From Cryptoclostridium sp036644995 (lineage in GTDB: Bacteria; Bacillota; Dehalobacteriia; UBA7702), in the NCBI GenBank assembly GCA_036644995.1, contig JAVXOZ010000002.1, positions 80,691 through 144,690 of the forward strand: DNA of 64,000 bases. The letters run 5' to 3'. Both the position numbers and the translations under genes were made by a program. This document shows positions 8,178 to 18,883 of this stretch, in pieces. Numbering within the stretch: position 1 is the stretch's first letter; every line of letters begins with the position of its first letter. The notes beneath the pieces were generated by a model. It was not told where the DNA came from, made no database searches, and saw only the letters and a program-made list of their open reading frames with translations.

Positions 8178-11100
8178 ATGTCTAATGACGGACTTGGAGT
8201 GATAAAGCGAAGAGATTATTCCAGAATCAAAGAAGTCCTGGAAATGCCTGATTTGATTGAGATACAAAAGCGATCATATCAGTGGTTTTTGGATGAAGGG
8301 CTGAAAACGATTTTTGAGGATATTTCTCCTATTCAAGATTTTACGGGTAAAATGTCTTTGGAATTCATTGACTATGCCTTGGGCGAAGAAAAGTATAGTG
8401 TGGAAGAATGTAAAGACAGGGATTCTACCTATGCCGCACCTTTAAAGGTTAAGGTTCGCTTAATCAATAAGGAAACAGGCGAAGTTAAAGAACAAGAAGT
8501 GTTTTTGGGGGATTTCCACCTGATGACAGACCGTGGCACCTTTATTGTTAATGGTGCAGAGCGTGTTATTGTTAGCCAGTTGGTGCGTTCACCCGGTGTT
8601 TATTTAAGTCACAATAAAGATTCTAACAGTGGTGCGGATATTTATGGTGCTACCATTATACCTAACCGTGGTGCTTGGTTGGAATATGAAACCGATGCTG
8701 CAGGTTCTATTTATGTAAGAATAGACAGAACCAGAAAACTCCCTGCCACTGTTATTTTAAGAGCAATGGGTTTGGGTAGTGATGAAGAAATTTTGGCTCT
8801 ATCCGGGGATAATCCCCATGTTATTGCTACTTTGGAAAAAGATAGCACCAATAACGAATCTGAAGCCTTGATTGAAATTTATAAAAAATTACGCCCCGGT
8901 GAGCCACCAACTGTGGATTCGGCTCGCAGTCTTTTATACACCCTTTTCTTTGACCCCAAACGTTATGATTTGGGCAATGTGGGTCGCTATAAATTGGATA
9001 AAAAATTAGGCCATGGCATTTTTAAAAGAATAAATGCCGAAGGCAAAGTTTGGGATGATGAAACCCAAGCATACCTTGATTATGAAGGCAATATCGAAAA
9101 AGTGCGGAATGATTATATTAAATATTTAACCCGTGCTGACATTTTTGAAACCTTTAAAAAGTTTTTACTCTTGATGGATGGTGTTTTAGAACCTGATGAC
9201 ATCGACCATTTGGGCAATCGCCGCTTACGTTGCGTAGGTGAGTTATTGCAAAATCAATTCAGAATCGGGCTTTCCCGTATGGAAAGAGTAGTTAAGGAAA
9301 GAATGACTATTCAAGATACTGAATCTATTACCCCTCAGGTTTTAATTAATATTCGCCCTGTGGTGGCAGCTTTAAAAGAATTTTTTGGTTCCAGCCAGTT
9401 ATCCCAATTTATGGACCAAAATAATCCCTTGGCTGAATTAACACACAAACGTCGTCTTTCTGCACTGGGCCCCGGTGGTCTTTCTCGGGAAAGGGCAGGG
9501 TTTGAGGTTCGTGACGTTCACCATTCTCACTACGGCAGAATGTGCCCCATTGAAACCCCTGAAGGTCCTAATATTGGGCTTATTGGCTCCTTGAGTACAT
9601 TTGCTCGGATTAATACCTATGGCTTTATTGAAACTCCTTATCGTAAAGTTGATAAGGAACTAAATGTGGTTACAAAAACCATTGATTATCTTACTGCGGA
9701 TGTGGAAGATAATTATGTTGTAGCCCAAGCCAATGAACCTTTGGATGCCGAAGGTCACTTTGAACATGAAAGGGTTAATGTGCGTTTTGGGCATGAAATT
9801 ACTTCTATGCCCCCGAACCGTGTTGACTATATGGATGTTAGTCCTAAGCAGGTTATTTCTGTTGCTGCTGGGCTTATTCCTTTCTTGGAACATGATGATG
9901 CCAACCGTGCTTTGATGGGTGCTAATATGCAACGTCAGGCTGTTCCCCTTTTGCGTACCGAAGCTCCTTTTGTGGGCACGGGGTTAGAAGGTAAAACTGC
10001 GGTTGATTCCCGTGTTGTGGAAGTGGCTAAAGAAGCCGGTGTTATCCATCGGGTTGATGGGGACACCATTGTGGTAAAACATGAAGATGGCTCTTTAGAG
10101 GAGCATCATCTTTCTAAATACAAACGCTCCAACCAAGGAACTTGCGTAAACCAACGTCCCATTGTGCACAAAGGTGCAGTGGTGGAAAAAGGGCAGGTTT
10201 TGGCTGATGGCCCTGCCACAGACCGTGGGGAGTTGGCACTTGGACGCAATGTGGTTATTGCCTTTATGACATGGGAAGGCTATAACTATGAAGATGCTAT
10301 ACTTTTAAGTGAAAAATTAGTGAGAGATGATTATTTCACCTCTATACATATTGAAGAATACGAGTGCGATGCCCGTGATACCAAGCTTGGCCCTGAAGAA
10401 ATAACTCGGGATATTCCCAATGTTGGGGATGAAATTTTAAAAGATTTGGACGCCAGCGGTGTTATCCGCATTGGTACAGAGGTGCGTTCCGGTGATATTT
10501 TGGTAGGAAAAGTTACACCCAAGGGTGAAACAGAGCTTACTGCGGAAGAACGCTTGCTCCGTGCGATATTCGGTGAAAAAGCCAGAGAAGTTAGGGATAC
10601 ATCTTTACGTGTTCCCCATGGTGAAAATGGTAAAGTTGTTGATATTAGGGTATTTACCAGAGCCAATGGTGATGAGCTTTCCCCCGGGGTTAATAAGCTT
10701 GTTCGTGTTTATGTAGCACAGAAACGTAAAATTTCTGTTGGTGATAAAATGGCAGGTCGCCATGGTAATAAAGGGGTGGTATCACGTATACTTCCCGAAG
10801 CTAATATGCCTTTTCTTCCCGATGGTACCCCTGTTGATATCGTGCTGAATCCTCTTGGTGTTCCCTCTCGTATGAACATTGGGCAGGTTTTGGAGTGTCA
10901 CTTGGGTTGGGCTGCTAAAAATTTGGGTATCCATGTGGCTACCCCGGTGTTTGACGGTGCTAACGAAGAAGATATTGTGGGTGCTTTGGAAGAAGCCGGT
11001 TTGGATTACACCGGTAAAACTATATTGAGGGATGGCCGTACCGGTTTGCCCTTTGATAACCCCGTTACCGTTGGTATTATGTATATGCTGAAGCTTCACC

Positions 11101-11750
11101 ATCTTGTGGATGATAAAATTCATGCTCGTTCTACTGGCCCTTATTCCCTCGTTACCCAGCAGCCATTGGGCGGTAAAGCTCAGTTTGGCGGACAGCGTTT
11201 CGGCGAAATGGAAGTTTGGGCTTTAGAAGCCTATGGTGCTGCTTATACCTTACAGGAAATTTTAACGGTAAAATCCGATGACGTGATTGGTCGTGTTAAA
11301 ACTTATGAAGCCATTGTTAAAGGTGAAAATGTTCCCGAACCCGGTCTTCCGGAATCCTTTAAGGTTTTAATTAAAGAATTACAAAGCTTGTGCTTAGATG
11401 TTAAAGTATTATCTGCCAATGATGAAGAGATTGAAATTCGTGACCTTGACGATGATTTAGATATTCCCAATGAACGTATGGATTATAATGAAGATTTGAC
11501 CAAGGGGGGCGGTTCTCGTTTCCGTGCCGACGCTGCTGTTGTAGTAGATGAAACCGGTGAGGAAATAGGAAACTTTGAAAACTCTGATGATAATGACGCT
11601 GCTGATGAAAATATGTCCTTAAATGAAATGGAGGATATTGATATTGACATTGACGCAGATTTGGATGTTTTAGAAGGATTGGGCCTTGACGACAGTGATT
11701 TGGATGAATTAGTTCTCGACGATATTGACACTGTGGATGATGACCTTTAA
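8178..11750 (+). CDS. rpoB: RNA polymerase subunit beta
   Basis: About 1190 residues with all beta-subunit hallmarks: the rifampicin-pocket stretch SQLSQFMDQNNPLAELTHKRR followed by LSALGPGGL in wild-type form near 425, ETPEGPNIGLIGSL, and GRHGNKGVVS near the active centre. ATG 8178 is chosen because GAGAGGTGG ends 8 bases upstream; the open frame reaches GTG 8166. The C-terminus has an Asp/Glu-rich tail of roughly 60 residues beyond the conserved core (IDIDIDADLD, then LDDSDLDELVLDD). rplJ/rplL, the usual upstream neighbours, are absent. Confidence 0.98.
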   Translation: MSNDGLGVIKRRDYSRIKEVLEMPDLIEIQKRSYQWFLDEGLKTIFEDISPIQDFTGKMSLEFIDYALGEEKYSVEECKDRDSTYAAPLKVKVRLINKETGEVKEQEVFLGDFHLMTDRGTFIVNGAERVIVSQLVRSPGVYLSHNKDSNSGADIYGATIIPNRGAWLEYETDAAGSIYVRIDRTRKLPATVILRAMGLGSDEEILALSGDNPHVIATLEKDSTNNESEALIEIYKKLRPGEPPTVDSARSLLYTLFFDPKRYDLGNVGRYKLDKKLGHGIFKRINAEGKVWDDETQAYLDYEGNIEKVRNDYIKYLTRADIFETFKKFLLLMDGVLEPDDIDHLGNRRLRCVGELLQNQFRIGLSRMERVVKERMTIQDTESITPQVLINIRPVVAALKEFFGSSQLSQFMDQNNPLAELTHKRRLSALGPGGLSRERAGFEVRDVHHSHYGRMCPIETPEGPNIGLIGSLSTFARINTYGFIETPYRKVDKELNVVTKTIDYLTADVEDNYVVAQANEPLDAEGHFEHERVNVRFGHEITSMPPNRVDYMDVSPKQVISVAAGLIPFLEHDDANRALMGANMQRQAVPLLRTEAPFVGTGLEGKTAVDSRVVEVAKEAGVIHRVDGDTIVVKHEDGSLEEHHLSKYKRSNQGTCVNQRPIVHKGAVVEKGQVLADGPATDRGELALGRNVVIAFMTWEGYNYEDAILLSEKLVRDDYFTSIHIEEYECDARDTKLGPEEITRDIPNVGDEILKDLDASGVIRIGTEVRSGDILVGKVTPKGETELTAEERLLRAIFGEKAREVRDTSLRVPHGENGKVVDIRVFTRANGDELSPGVNKLVRVYVAQKRKISVGDKMAGRHGNKGVVSRILPEANMPFLPDGTPVDIVLNPLGVPSRMNIGQVLECHLGWAAKNLGIHVATPVFDGANEEDIVGALEEAGLDYTGKTILRDGRTGLPFDNPVTVGIMYMLKLHHLVDDKIHARSTGPYSLVTQQPLGGKAQFGGQRFGEMEVWALEAYGAAYTLQEILTVKSDDVIGRVKTYEAIVKGENVPEPGLPESFKVLIKELQSLCLDVKVLSANDEEIEIRDLDDDLDIPNERMDYNEDLTKGGGSRFRADAAVVVDETGEEIGNFENSDDNDAADENMSLNEMEDIDIDIDADLDVLEGLGLDDSDLDELVLDDIDTVDDDL

Positions 11751-11787
11751 TGCCGAGCTAATCCGGGAATGAAGGGAGATATGACCA

Positions 11788-14700
11788 TTGATAGATGTAA
11801 GAAATTTTGATCGTATGCGTATTGGCCTTGCCTCTAAAGAACAGATTTTAGAGTGGTCTTACGGTGAGGTTAAAAAACCTGAAACAATAAATTATAGAAC
11901 ACTAAAACCCGAAAGGGACGGACTTTTTTGTGAACGCATATTCGGACCCCAAAAGGACTGGGAATGTCATTGCGGTAAATATAAAAGAGTTCGTTATAAA
12001 GGCGTTGTTTGCGAACGGTGCGGCGTGGAAGTAACCCGTGCCAAGGTGCGTAGAGAACGTATGGGCCATATTGAATTGGCCGCCCCTGTATCACACATTT
12101 GGTATTTTAAAGGTATTCCCAGCAGAATGGGGCTTTTATTGGATATGTCCCCCCGTTCTTTGGAAAAAATTCTCTATTTTGTTTCTTATGTGGTTTTGGA
12201 TAGCGGCGAAACTCCGTTGGTTAATAAACAACTCCTCACAGAAACCGAATACAGAGAAGCCAGAGATGAATACGGTGATGGATTTAAAGCCGGCATGGGT
12301 GCTGAAGCCGTAAAAGATATGCTAAAATCCCTTAATTTGGAATCTTTGGCCAAGGAATTAAGAGATGAATTTAAGGAAGTTACCGGTCAACGCCGTATTC
12401 GTGCCATTCGTCGCTTAGAAGTGGTGGAAGCCTTTTTAAGCTCCGGGAATAAGCCTGAATGGATGGTTCTTGATGTGGTGCCGGTTATTCCTCCGGAAGT
12501 TCGCCCCATGGTGCAGTTGGACGGCGGCAGATTTGCCACATCTGACTTAAACGACCTTTACAGAAGGGTTATTAACAGAAATAACCGCTTAAAAAGACTT
12601 TTGGATTTAGGCGCACCGGATATTATTGTGCGGAATGAAAAACGTATGCTTCAAGAAGCAGTTGATGCTTTGATAGATAATGGCCGCCGTGGTCGCCCTG
12701 TGACAGGCCCCGGGAACAGACCTTTGAAATCTTTGAGTGATATGCTTAAAGGTAAGCAAGGGCGTTTCCGCCAAAACTTACTGGGTAAACGTGTGGACTA
12801 TTCCGGTCGTTCCGTTATTGTGGTTGGTCCGGAATTAAAAATGCACCAATGCGGTTTACCTAAGGAAATGGCTTTGGAGCTTTTTAAACCATTTGTAATG
12901 AAATGCTTGGTTAAAGATGGCTTGGCACATAATATTAAAAGTGCAAAACGCATGGTTGAGCGGGTTCGCCCCGAGGTTTGGGATGTTTTGGAAGAAGTAA
13001 TTAAAGACCATCCCGTACTTTTAAACCGTGCACCTACACTTCATAGATTGGGTATTCAGGCTTTTGAGCCTACACTGGTTGAAGGCAGAGCTTTGCAGAT
13101 ACATCCTTTGGTTTGTACTGCTTACAATGCGGACTTTGACGGTGACCAAATGGCTGTACACGTACCTTTATCTGCGGAAGCCCAAGCTGAAGCTCGTTTG
13201 CTTATGCTTTCTTCTTATAATATTCTCAACCCCAAAGACGGTCATCCCGTTGCTGTGCCTACCCAAGATATGGTTCTTGGCTCCTATTATCTTACGGCTT
13301 TAAGCGAAGGAGCTAAGGGTGAAAACAAATGCTATTGCAGCTTTGATGAAGCTTTTATGGCATATCAAAACGACGACCTTGACCTTCATGCTGAAATTGA
13401 AATCATTAAGCCCAAAGAATGGGATTATATGATGGTTAAAAAGCAAAGGGTTGAATTTGAAAAACGTGAAAACGGTTTATTTAACCGTGTGCGTACCACT
13501 GTTGGCAGAATGATTTTCAATTATAATATTCCTATCCCCAGAGAAATGGGTTACTATAATTGTGAGATTGATAAAAAGACTTTGGGTAATATCGTGGATC
13601 GCTGTTATCGCATTATGGGTATTTCCAAAGCCGCAAATTTACTGGATGGGATTAAATCCATGGGTTATTCCACTTCTACCCAAGCAGGTATCACCGTTGG
13701 GTTGCAGGATATTAAAGTTCCAGCCAGAAAAAAAGAAATTATGGCTACTGCGGATAAAGACGTAGCTGTGGTTGAAGATTTGTTCCGCCGTGGTTTAGTT
13801 ACGGAAAATGAACGTTATAATAAAGTTATTGAAATTTGGACTGCTGCCACCGATGAAGTTACCGGCGAATTGATGGGAAGCCTTGATAAATTTAATCCTA
13901 TTTATATGATGGCAAATTCCGGTGCCCGTGGTAATGTTCAGCAAATTCGACAACTGGCAGGTACCCGTGGTTTGATGGCTGACCCATCCGGAAAAATCAT
14001 TGACTTACCAATTAAAGCTAACTTCCGTGAAGGCCTTAATGTTTTGGAATTCTTTATTTCCACACATGGTGCCAGAAAAGGGTTGGCAGATACTGCATTG
14101 CGTACCGCCGACTCCGGTTATTTAACACGCCGTCTTGTTGACGTTGCCCAAGAAGTTATTGTAAGGGAAGATGATTGCGGTTGCACAACGGGTATTTGGG
14201 TTGAAGAAATACCCAATATCGAACCCCTTTCCGAACGTGTGGAAGGCAGAGTTGCTGCGGCTGATTTGATTAATGAGCATACCGGCGAAGTTATTGTTGC
14301 CGCCGGTGAGGAGTTCTTGGATACTCATCTACCTATTATTGATGCTTATATGGCAACCTTACCTCCGGAAAAACGCACTGTAAATATTCGCTCGGTGCTG
14401 ACCTGCAAGAGCCGTTATGGTGTTTGTAAAAAATGCTATGGCAGAAATCTTGCCACCGGTTCCATGGTTGATATCGGTGAAGCTGTTGGTACCATTGCCG
14501 CTCAATCCATTGGTGAGCCGGGTACTCAGTTAACCATGCGTACTTTCCATACCGGTGGTGTTGCCGGTGATGATATTACTCAAGGTTTGCCCCGTGTTGA
14601 AGAATTGTTTGAAGCCAGAAAACCGAAATTCCAAGGTTTGCTAACGGAAGTTGACGGTACTGTGCATTTGGAAGATTATAAAAATCAACGCAAAATTATC

Positions 14701-15474
14701 ATTATGGATAAAGGTGAAGAAAAAGCAGCTTATTTGGCTCCTTACAATTCCCGCATCAAGATTAAAGAAGGGGATTTTGTGGAAGCCGGTGATGTTTTGA
14801 CCGAAGGTTCCATTAACCCCCATGATGTATTGAAGGTTAAAGGGGTAAAAGGTGTTCACCAATATTTATTACAGGAAGTTCAAAGTGTTTACCGTTTGCA
14901 AGGTGTTGATATCAACGATAAACATATTGAAATAATGGTTCGCCAAATGTTGAAAAAGGTGCGCATTGAAGAAACCGGCGATGGTGATATGCTACCCGGT
15001 GCTTTGGTGGATGCCAATGGCTTCGAAAAGAAAAATGAAGAACTCATTGCCCAAGGTTTGGAACCTGCCACTGCTTCCCCTGTTTTACTGGGTATTACCA
15101 AGGCGGCTTTGGCTACGGAATCCTTCCTTTCTGCGGCATCTTTCCAAGAAACCACTCGTGTTTTAACCGATGCCGCCATTAAAGGCAAAGTTGATCCCTT
15201 AATCGGTTTGAAAGAAAATGTTATTATCGGTAAATTAATTCCTGCGGGCACCGGTATGCATTGTTATCGTGATGTGGAAATTCAAAGTATCGAAGAAAGC
15301 TTGGCAGGCCCTGCTGTGGTTATTGAAGAAGAAGGTGCCCTTGGTGAAGTAATTCAGGAAGGTGCCCAAAGCGTGATATCCGAGAATATTGAGACTGTTG
15401 TACCCGAAAAAATAGGGGAAATAGGCGAGATTGATCCCGGTGAAATATTGCTTGACAATAAAACCTTAGAGTGA
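11788..15474 (+). CDS. rpoC: RNA polymerase subunit beta-prime
   Basis: 1228 residues. The catalytic magnesium loop NADFDGDQMAVHVPLS is present, with the N-terminal zinc ribbon CHCGKYKRVRYKG..CERCGVEV and the second cysteine set (CGC near 795, CKSRYGVCKKCYGRN near 875). A TTG start at 11788 is used: AAGGGAG lies 9 bases upstream, and the ATG at 11781 is in another frame and stops quickly. It lies 37 bases after rpoB in the same operon. Confidence 0.98.
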   Translation: MIDVRNFDRMRIGLASKEQILEWSYGEVKKPETINYRTLKPERDGLFCERIFGPQKDWECHCGKYKRVRYKGVVCERCGVEVTRAKVRRERMGHIELAAPVSHIWYFKGIPSRMGLLLDMSPRSLEKILYFVSYVVLDSGETPLVNKQLLTETEYREARDEYGDGFKAGMGAEAVKDMLKSLNLESLAKELRDEFKEVTGQRRIRAIRRLEVVEAFLSSGNKPEWMVLDVVPVIPPEVRPMVQLDGGRFATSDLNDLYRRVINRNNRLKRLLDLGAPDIIVRNEKRMLQEAVDALIDNGRRGRPVTGPGNRPLKSLSDMLKGKQGRFRQNLLGKRVDYSGRSVIVVGPELKMHQCGLPKEMALELFKPFVMKCLVKDGLAHNIKSAKRMVERVRPEVWDVLEEVIKDHPVLLNRAPTLHRLGIQAFEPTLVEGRALQIHPLVCTAYNADFDGDQMAVHVPLSAEAQAEARLLMLSSYNILNPKDGHPVAVPTQDMVLGSYYLTALSEGAKGENKCYCSFDEAFMAYQNDDLDLHAEIEIIKPKEWDYMMVKKQRVEFEKRENGLFNRVRTTVGRMIFNYNIPIPREMGYYNCEIDKKTLGNIVDRCYRIMGISKAANLLDGIKSMGYSTSTQAGITVGLQDIKVPARKKEIMATADKDVAVVEDLFRRGLVTENERYNKVIEIWTAATDEVTGELMGSLDKFNPIYMMANSGARGNVQQIRQLAGTRGLMADPSGKIIDLPIKANFREGLNVLEFFISTHGARKGLADTALRTADSGYLTRRLVDVAQEVIVREDDCGCTTGIWVEEIPNIEPLSERVEGRVAAADLINEHTGEVIVAAGEEFLDTHLPIIDAYMATLPPEKRTVNIRSVLTCKSRYGVCKKCYGRNLATGSMVDIGEAVGTIAAQSIGEPGTQLTMRTFHTGGVAGDDITQGLPRVEELFEARKPKFQGLLTEVDGTVHLEDYKNQRKIIIMDKGEEKAAYLAPYNSRIKIKEGDFVEAGDVLTEGSINPHDVLKVKGVKGVHQYLLQEVQSVYRLQGVDINDKHIEIMVRQMLKKVRIEETGDGDMLPGALVDANGFEKKNEELIAQGLEPATASPVLLGITKAALATESFLSAASFQETTRVLTDAAIKGKVDPLIGLKENVIIGKLIPAGTGMHCYRDVEIQSIEESLAGPAVVIEEEGALGEVIQEGAQSVISENIETVVPEKIGEIGEIDPGEILLDNKTLE

Positions 15475-15534
15475 TATACTAATCCATGCGCCTTTTCTAT
15501 GGTGGGTGAACTCTGCCATTTTAGGAGGTAAAAT

Positions 15535-15777
15535 ATGGATTATGATATTATTCGCACTGCCAAGAAGGTAGTGGGAACAAAACAAACCATGAAGATGGTT
15601 GAAAAACACCTGTGTAACAGGGTAATTATAGCGGATGATGCACGGCCGGAAATCCTCGCTCCGTTGCTTTCACTTTGTGAAAAAAACGGAGTTGAGGTTC
15701 TGACTGTGGATAGCATGGATTTTTTAGGCGAGCTTTGTGGCATAAAAATCGGTGCGGCATCAGCCGGAATTATATAA
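15535..15777 (+). CDS. L7Ae-like ribosomal/K-turn RNA-binding protein
   Basis: An 80-residue protein of the bacterial L7Ae/YbxF family, which binds K-turn RNA. It has the family pattern KKVVGTKQTMKMVEKHLCNRVIIADDA in the N-terminal half. Its place between rpoC and rpsL is the classical Firmicutes location. A TTTTAGGAGG site precedes the ATG. Confidence 0.88.
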   Translation: MDYDIIRTAKKVVGTKQTMKMVEKHLCNRVIIADDARPEILAPLLSLCEKNGVEVLTVDSMDFLGELCGIKIGAASAGII

Positions 15778-15836
15778 ATTTTTGTCAATATTTAACAAAT
15801 TATAAAATATTTAAACTATTGTGAGGAGGTGGAATT

Positions 15837-16226
15837 TTGCCTACAATTAGCCAATTAGTTCGGAACAGCAGAAAGGTCATAGAAAAGAAATCTACTGCAC
15901 CTGCATTAAAAGAATGCCCCCAAAAACGTGGTGTTTGTACCAGAGTGTATACAACTACACCTAAAAAACCTAACTCTGCTTTGAGAAAAGTTGCCAGGGT
16001 TCGTCTTACCAATGCGATGGAAGTTACCGCTTATATACCCGGCATCGGTCATAATCTCCAAGAGCACTCGGTTACCCTTATTCGTGGCGGCAGGGTCAAA
16101 GACCTTCCCGGTGTTCGTTACCATATAATTCGTGGTACACTGGATACCGCAGGTGTTGCCGATCGTGGACATTCACGTTCTAAATACGGAACAAAACGTC
16201 CTAAAGCCAAAGCAGCAAAGAAATAA
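15837..16226 (+). CDS. rpsL: 30S ribosomal protein S12
   Basis: 129 residues with the decoding-centre stretch KKPNSALRKVARVRL (lysine of the streptomycin site intact) and a basic C-terminus. Start TTG 15837 sits 7 bases after GAGGAGGTGG, and it gives the expected N-terminus MPTISQLVRNSRK. Confidence 0.97.
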   Translation: MPTISQLVRNSRKVIEKKSTAPALKECPQKRGVCTRVYTTTPKKPNSALRKVARVRLTNAMEVTAYIPGIGHNLQEHSVTLIRGGRVKDLPGVRYHIIRGTLDTAGVADRGHSRSKYGTKRPKAKAAKK

Positions 16227-16263
16227 GTAAGAACTGAGAATTGAGTTCAAAGGAGGGAATCAA

Positions 16264-16734
16264 ATGCCCAGACGGGGTAATATTAAAAGAATAGAAGTTT
16301 TACCGGATCCTGTATATAATAGTGTAGTATTGAGTAAATTTATCAATCAAATCATGTTGGACGGTAAAAAAGGTCAGGCTGAAAAGATTGTTTATGGTGC
16401 CTTCGATATCATTAAAGAAAAAACCGACAAGGATCCCTTGGAAGTTTTTGAAGAAGCATTAAACAATGTTATGCCTGTTTTAGAAGTAAAAGCAAGACGT
16501 GTCGGTGGTGCTAACTATCAAGTTCCCATCGAAGTTCGCACAGATAGACGCCAAACCTTAGGTATTCGTTGGATTGTTATGTTTTCCAGAAAACGTGGCG
16601 GTAAAACCATGGTAGAAAAGGTTGCCGGCGAACTGATGGATGCAGCCAATAGTACGGGTGCTTCCGTGAAAAAACGTGAAGACACTCATAAAATGGCTGA
16701 AGCCAACAAGGCTTTCGCACATTTCAGATGGTAA
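16264..16734 (+). CDS. rpsG: 30S ribosomal protein S7
   Basis: 156 residues, the primary binder of the 16S 3' domain, with the usual MPRRG N-terminus and the GGANYQVPIEV segment. It follows rpsL by 37 bases behind an AAAGGAGGG site. Confidence 0.97.
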   Translation: MPRRGNIKRIEVLPDPVYNSVVLSKFINQIMLDGKKGQAEKIVYGAFDIIKEKTDKDPLEVFEEALNNVMPVLEVKARRVGGANYQVPIEVRTDRRQTLGIRWIVMFSRKRGGKTMVEKVAGELMDAANSTGASVKKREDTHKMAEANKAFAHFRW

Positions 16735-16764
16735 ATCGGCGTCAGCGTAAGTTGGAGGAAATCA

Positions 16765-18831
16765 ATGAGACAGTATAGCCTCGAGAAAACGAGAAATATC
16801 GGTATCATGGCTCACATCGATGCCGGTAAAACGACTACAACTGAAAGAATGTTGTATTACACAGGTAGAGTTCATCGTATTGGTGAAACACATGACGGTT
16901 CTGCCACCATGGATTACATGGCACAAGAACAAGAACGTGGCATTACCATTACCTCTGCTGCTACTACCTGTATTTGGAAAGATCATAGAGTTAACATTAT
17001 AGACACACCCGGACATGTGGACTTCACCGTAGAGGTAGAACGTTCTTTAAGAGTTCTTGATGGAGCTGTTGCGGTATTTTGTTCTGTTGGTGGTGTTGAG
17101 CCCCAATCTGAAACAGTTTGGCGTCAAGCAGACCGTTATGGAGTTCCCAGAATTGCCTTTATTAACAAAATGGATCGTGTTGGTGCGGATTTTTATCGTG
17201 GTGTCAACATGATAAGGGAAAGATTGGGAGCACACGCTGTGCCCATTCAGATTCCCATTGGTTCTGAAGAAGATTTTAGCGGAATTATTGATTTAATCAG
17301 TATGGAAGCCGATATTTTTGAAGGCGAAAAAATTGTTGAACATATGCCTATTCCCGATGATATGAAAGAAAAGGCAATGGAATCCAGGGAAGAAATGCTT
17401 GAATCTTTATCTGAATATGATGATGATTTAATGGAAATGGTTTTGGATGAGAAAGAAATTTCTTCTGAAAAAATTATGGATGTTATCAGAAAAGCTACCA
17501 TAGCTGTGCAGATGACTCCTGTTCTTTGTGGTTCTGCTTTCAAAAATAAAGGTGTTCAACCTTTACTTGATGCTATTATAGAATACTTACCTTCACCTTT
17601 GGATGTGCCCGCTATCACCGGTTTTGACCCCGATAGTGAGGAAGACACTGTGAGAGAAGCTTCAGATGATGAACCTTTCAGTGGCTTGGCATTTAAAATT
17701 GTGGCTGACCCCTTTGTTGGTAAGCTTACATTCTTCCGTGTTTATTCCGGCAGCTTAAAGAGCGGTTCTTATGTTTATAATTCCAGTAAGGATAAAAAAG
17801 AACGTATTGGTCGCCTTTTGCAAATGCATGCTGAAAAAAGAGAAGATATTGATGAATGTTTTTCCGGTGATATTTTAGCCGCAGTTGGCTTGAAATTCAC
17901 CACCACAGGCGATACTCTTTGTTCATACGATCATCCTGTAATTTTGGAAAGTATGGATTTTCCTGAACCGGTTATCGATATTGCTATCGAACCTAAAACC
18001 ACCGCAGATCAGGAAAAAATGAGTTTAGCTTTACAAAAATTATCTGAAGAAGATCCCACATTCCGTGTACATACAGATACAGAAACCTGTCAAACCATTA
18101 TTTCCGGTATGGGCGAATTGCACTTGGAAATTATTGTTGACCGCTTACTGAGAGAATACAGAGTAGACGCCAATGTTGGTAAACCCCAGGTTGCTTATAG
18201 AGAAACCATTAGGAAAGTATCTAAAGCAAATACTAAGTTTGCTCGGCAGAGTGGTGGTCATGGTCAATATGGTCATTGCGTTGTGGAATTTTCACCCCAA
18301 GAACCCGGTGAAGGTTTCCTCTTTGAAAGCAAAATCGTTGGTGGTGTGGTTCCCAAGGAATTTATTCCCCCCATCGAAGCCGGGATCAAAGAAGCAATGC
18401 AGAATGGTGTTTTAGCAGGATTCCCTGTTGTAGATATAAAAGCCACCTTGGTAGATGGCTCTTACCATGAAGTTGACTCTTCGGAAATGGCCTTTAAAAT
18501 TGCAGGCTCTATGGCTTTTAAAGAAGCTGCTAATAAAGGTCAACCCGTTTTATTAGAACCCATATTCAAATTGGAAGTCGTTGTTCCTGAAGAATATATG
18601 GGTGACGTTATTGGTGATATCAATTCCCGTCGTGGACGCCTTGAAGGTATGGAAGCATTGAATAATATGCAAACTATCCGTGGGTTTGTTCCTCTTTCCG
18701 AAATGTTTGGATATGCCACAGATTTGCGCTCTAAAACTCAAGGTAGAGGCACTTATGTTATGCAGTTTGCACATTACGAAGAGGTACCCAAAAATATCGC
18801 TGAAACTGTTATCGAAAAATATAAAGGTTAA
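16765..18831 (+). CDS. fusA: Elongation factor G
   Basis: A 688-residue translocase GTPase. Motifs in order: AHIDAGKTTTTER (G1), RGITI (G2), DTPGHVDF (G3) and NKMD (G4), then domains II-V ending LSEMFGYATDLRSKTQGRG. It lies 30 bases after rpsG and 52 before tuf, the str-operon order. Confidence 0.97.
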   Translation: MRQYSLEKTRNIGIMAHIDAGKTTTTERMLYYTGRVHRIGETHDGSATMDYMAQEQERGITITSAATTCIWKDHRVNIIDTPGHVDFTVEVERSLRVLDGAVAVFCSVGGVEPQSETVWRQADRYGVPRIAFINKMDRVGADFYRGVNMIRERLGAHAVPIQIPIGSEEDFSGIIDLISMEADIFEGEKIVEHMPIPDDMKEKAMESREEMLESLSEYDDDLMEMVLDEKEISSEKIMDVIRKATIAVQMTPVLCGSAFKNKGVQPLLDAIIEYLPSPLDVPAITGFDPDSEEDTVREASDDEPFSGLAFKIVADPFVGKLTFFRVYSGSLKSGSYVYNSSKDKKERIGRLLQMHAEKREDIDECFSGDILAAVGLKFTTTGDTLCSYDHPVILESMDFPEPVIDIAIEPKTTADQEKMSLALQKLSEEDPTFRVHTDTETCQTIISGMGELHLEIIVDRLLREYRVDANVGKPQVAYRETIRKVSKANTKFARQSGGHGQYGHCVVEFSPQEPGEGFLFESKIVGGVVPKEFIPPIEAGIKEAMQNGVLAGFPVVDIKATLVDGSYHEVDSSEMAFKIAGSMAFKEAANKGQPVLLEPIFKLEVVVPEEYMGDVIGDINSRRGRLEGMEALNNMQTIRGFVPLSEMFGYATDLRSKTQGRGTYVMQFAHYEEVPKNIAETVIEKYKG

Positions 18832-18883
18832 TTTTAAACTTTCAATATTATTTTAAAAGAATTCCTTAAGGAGGAAAATTACA

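Noticed and set aside
11483..11731. Ser-rich frame antisense to the RpoB tail
   Set aside because: Explained by the Asp-rich GAT/GAC codons on the opposite strand.
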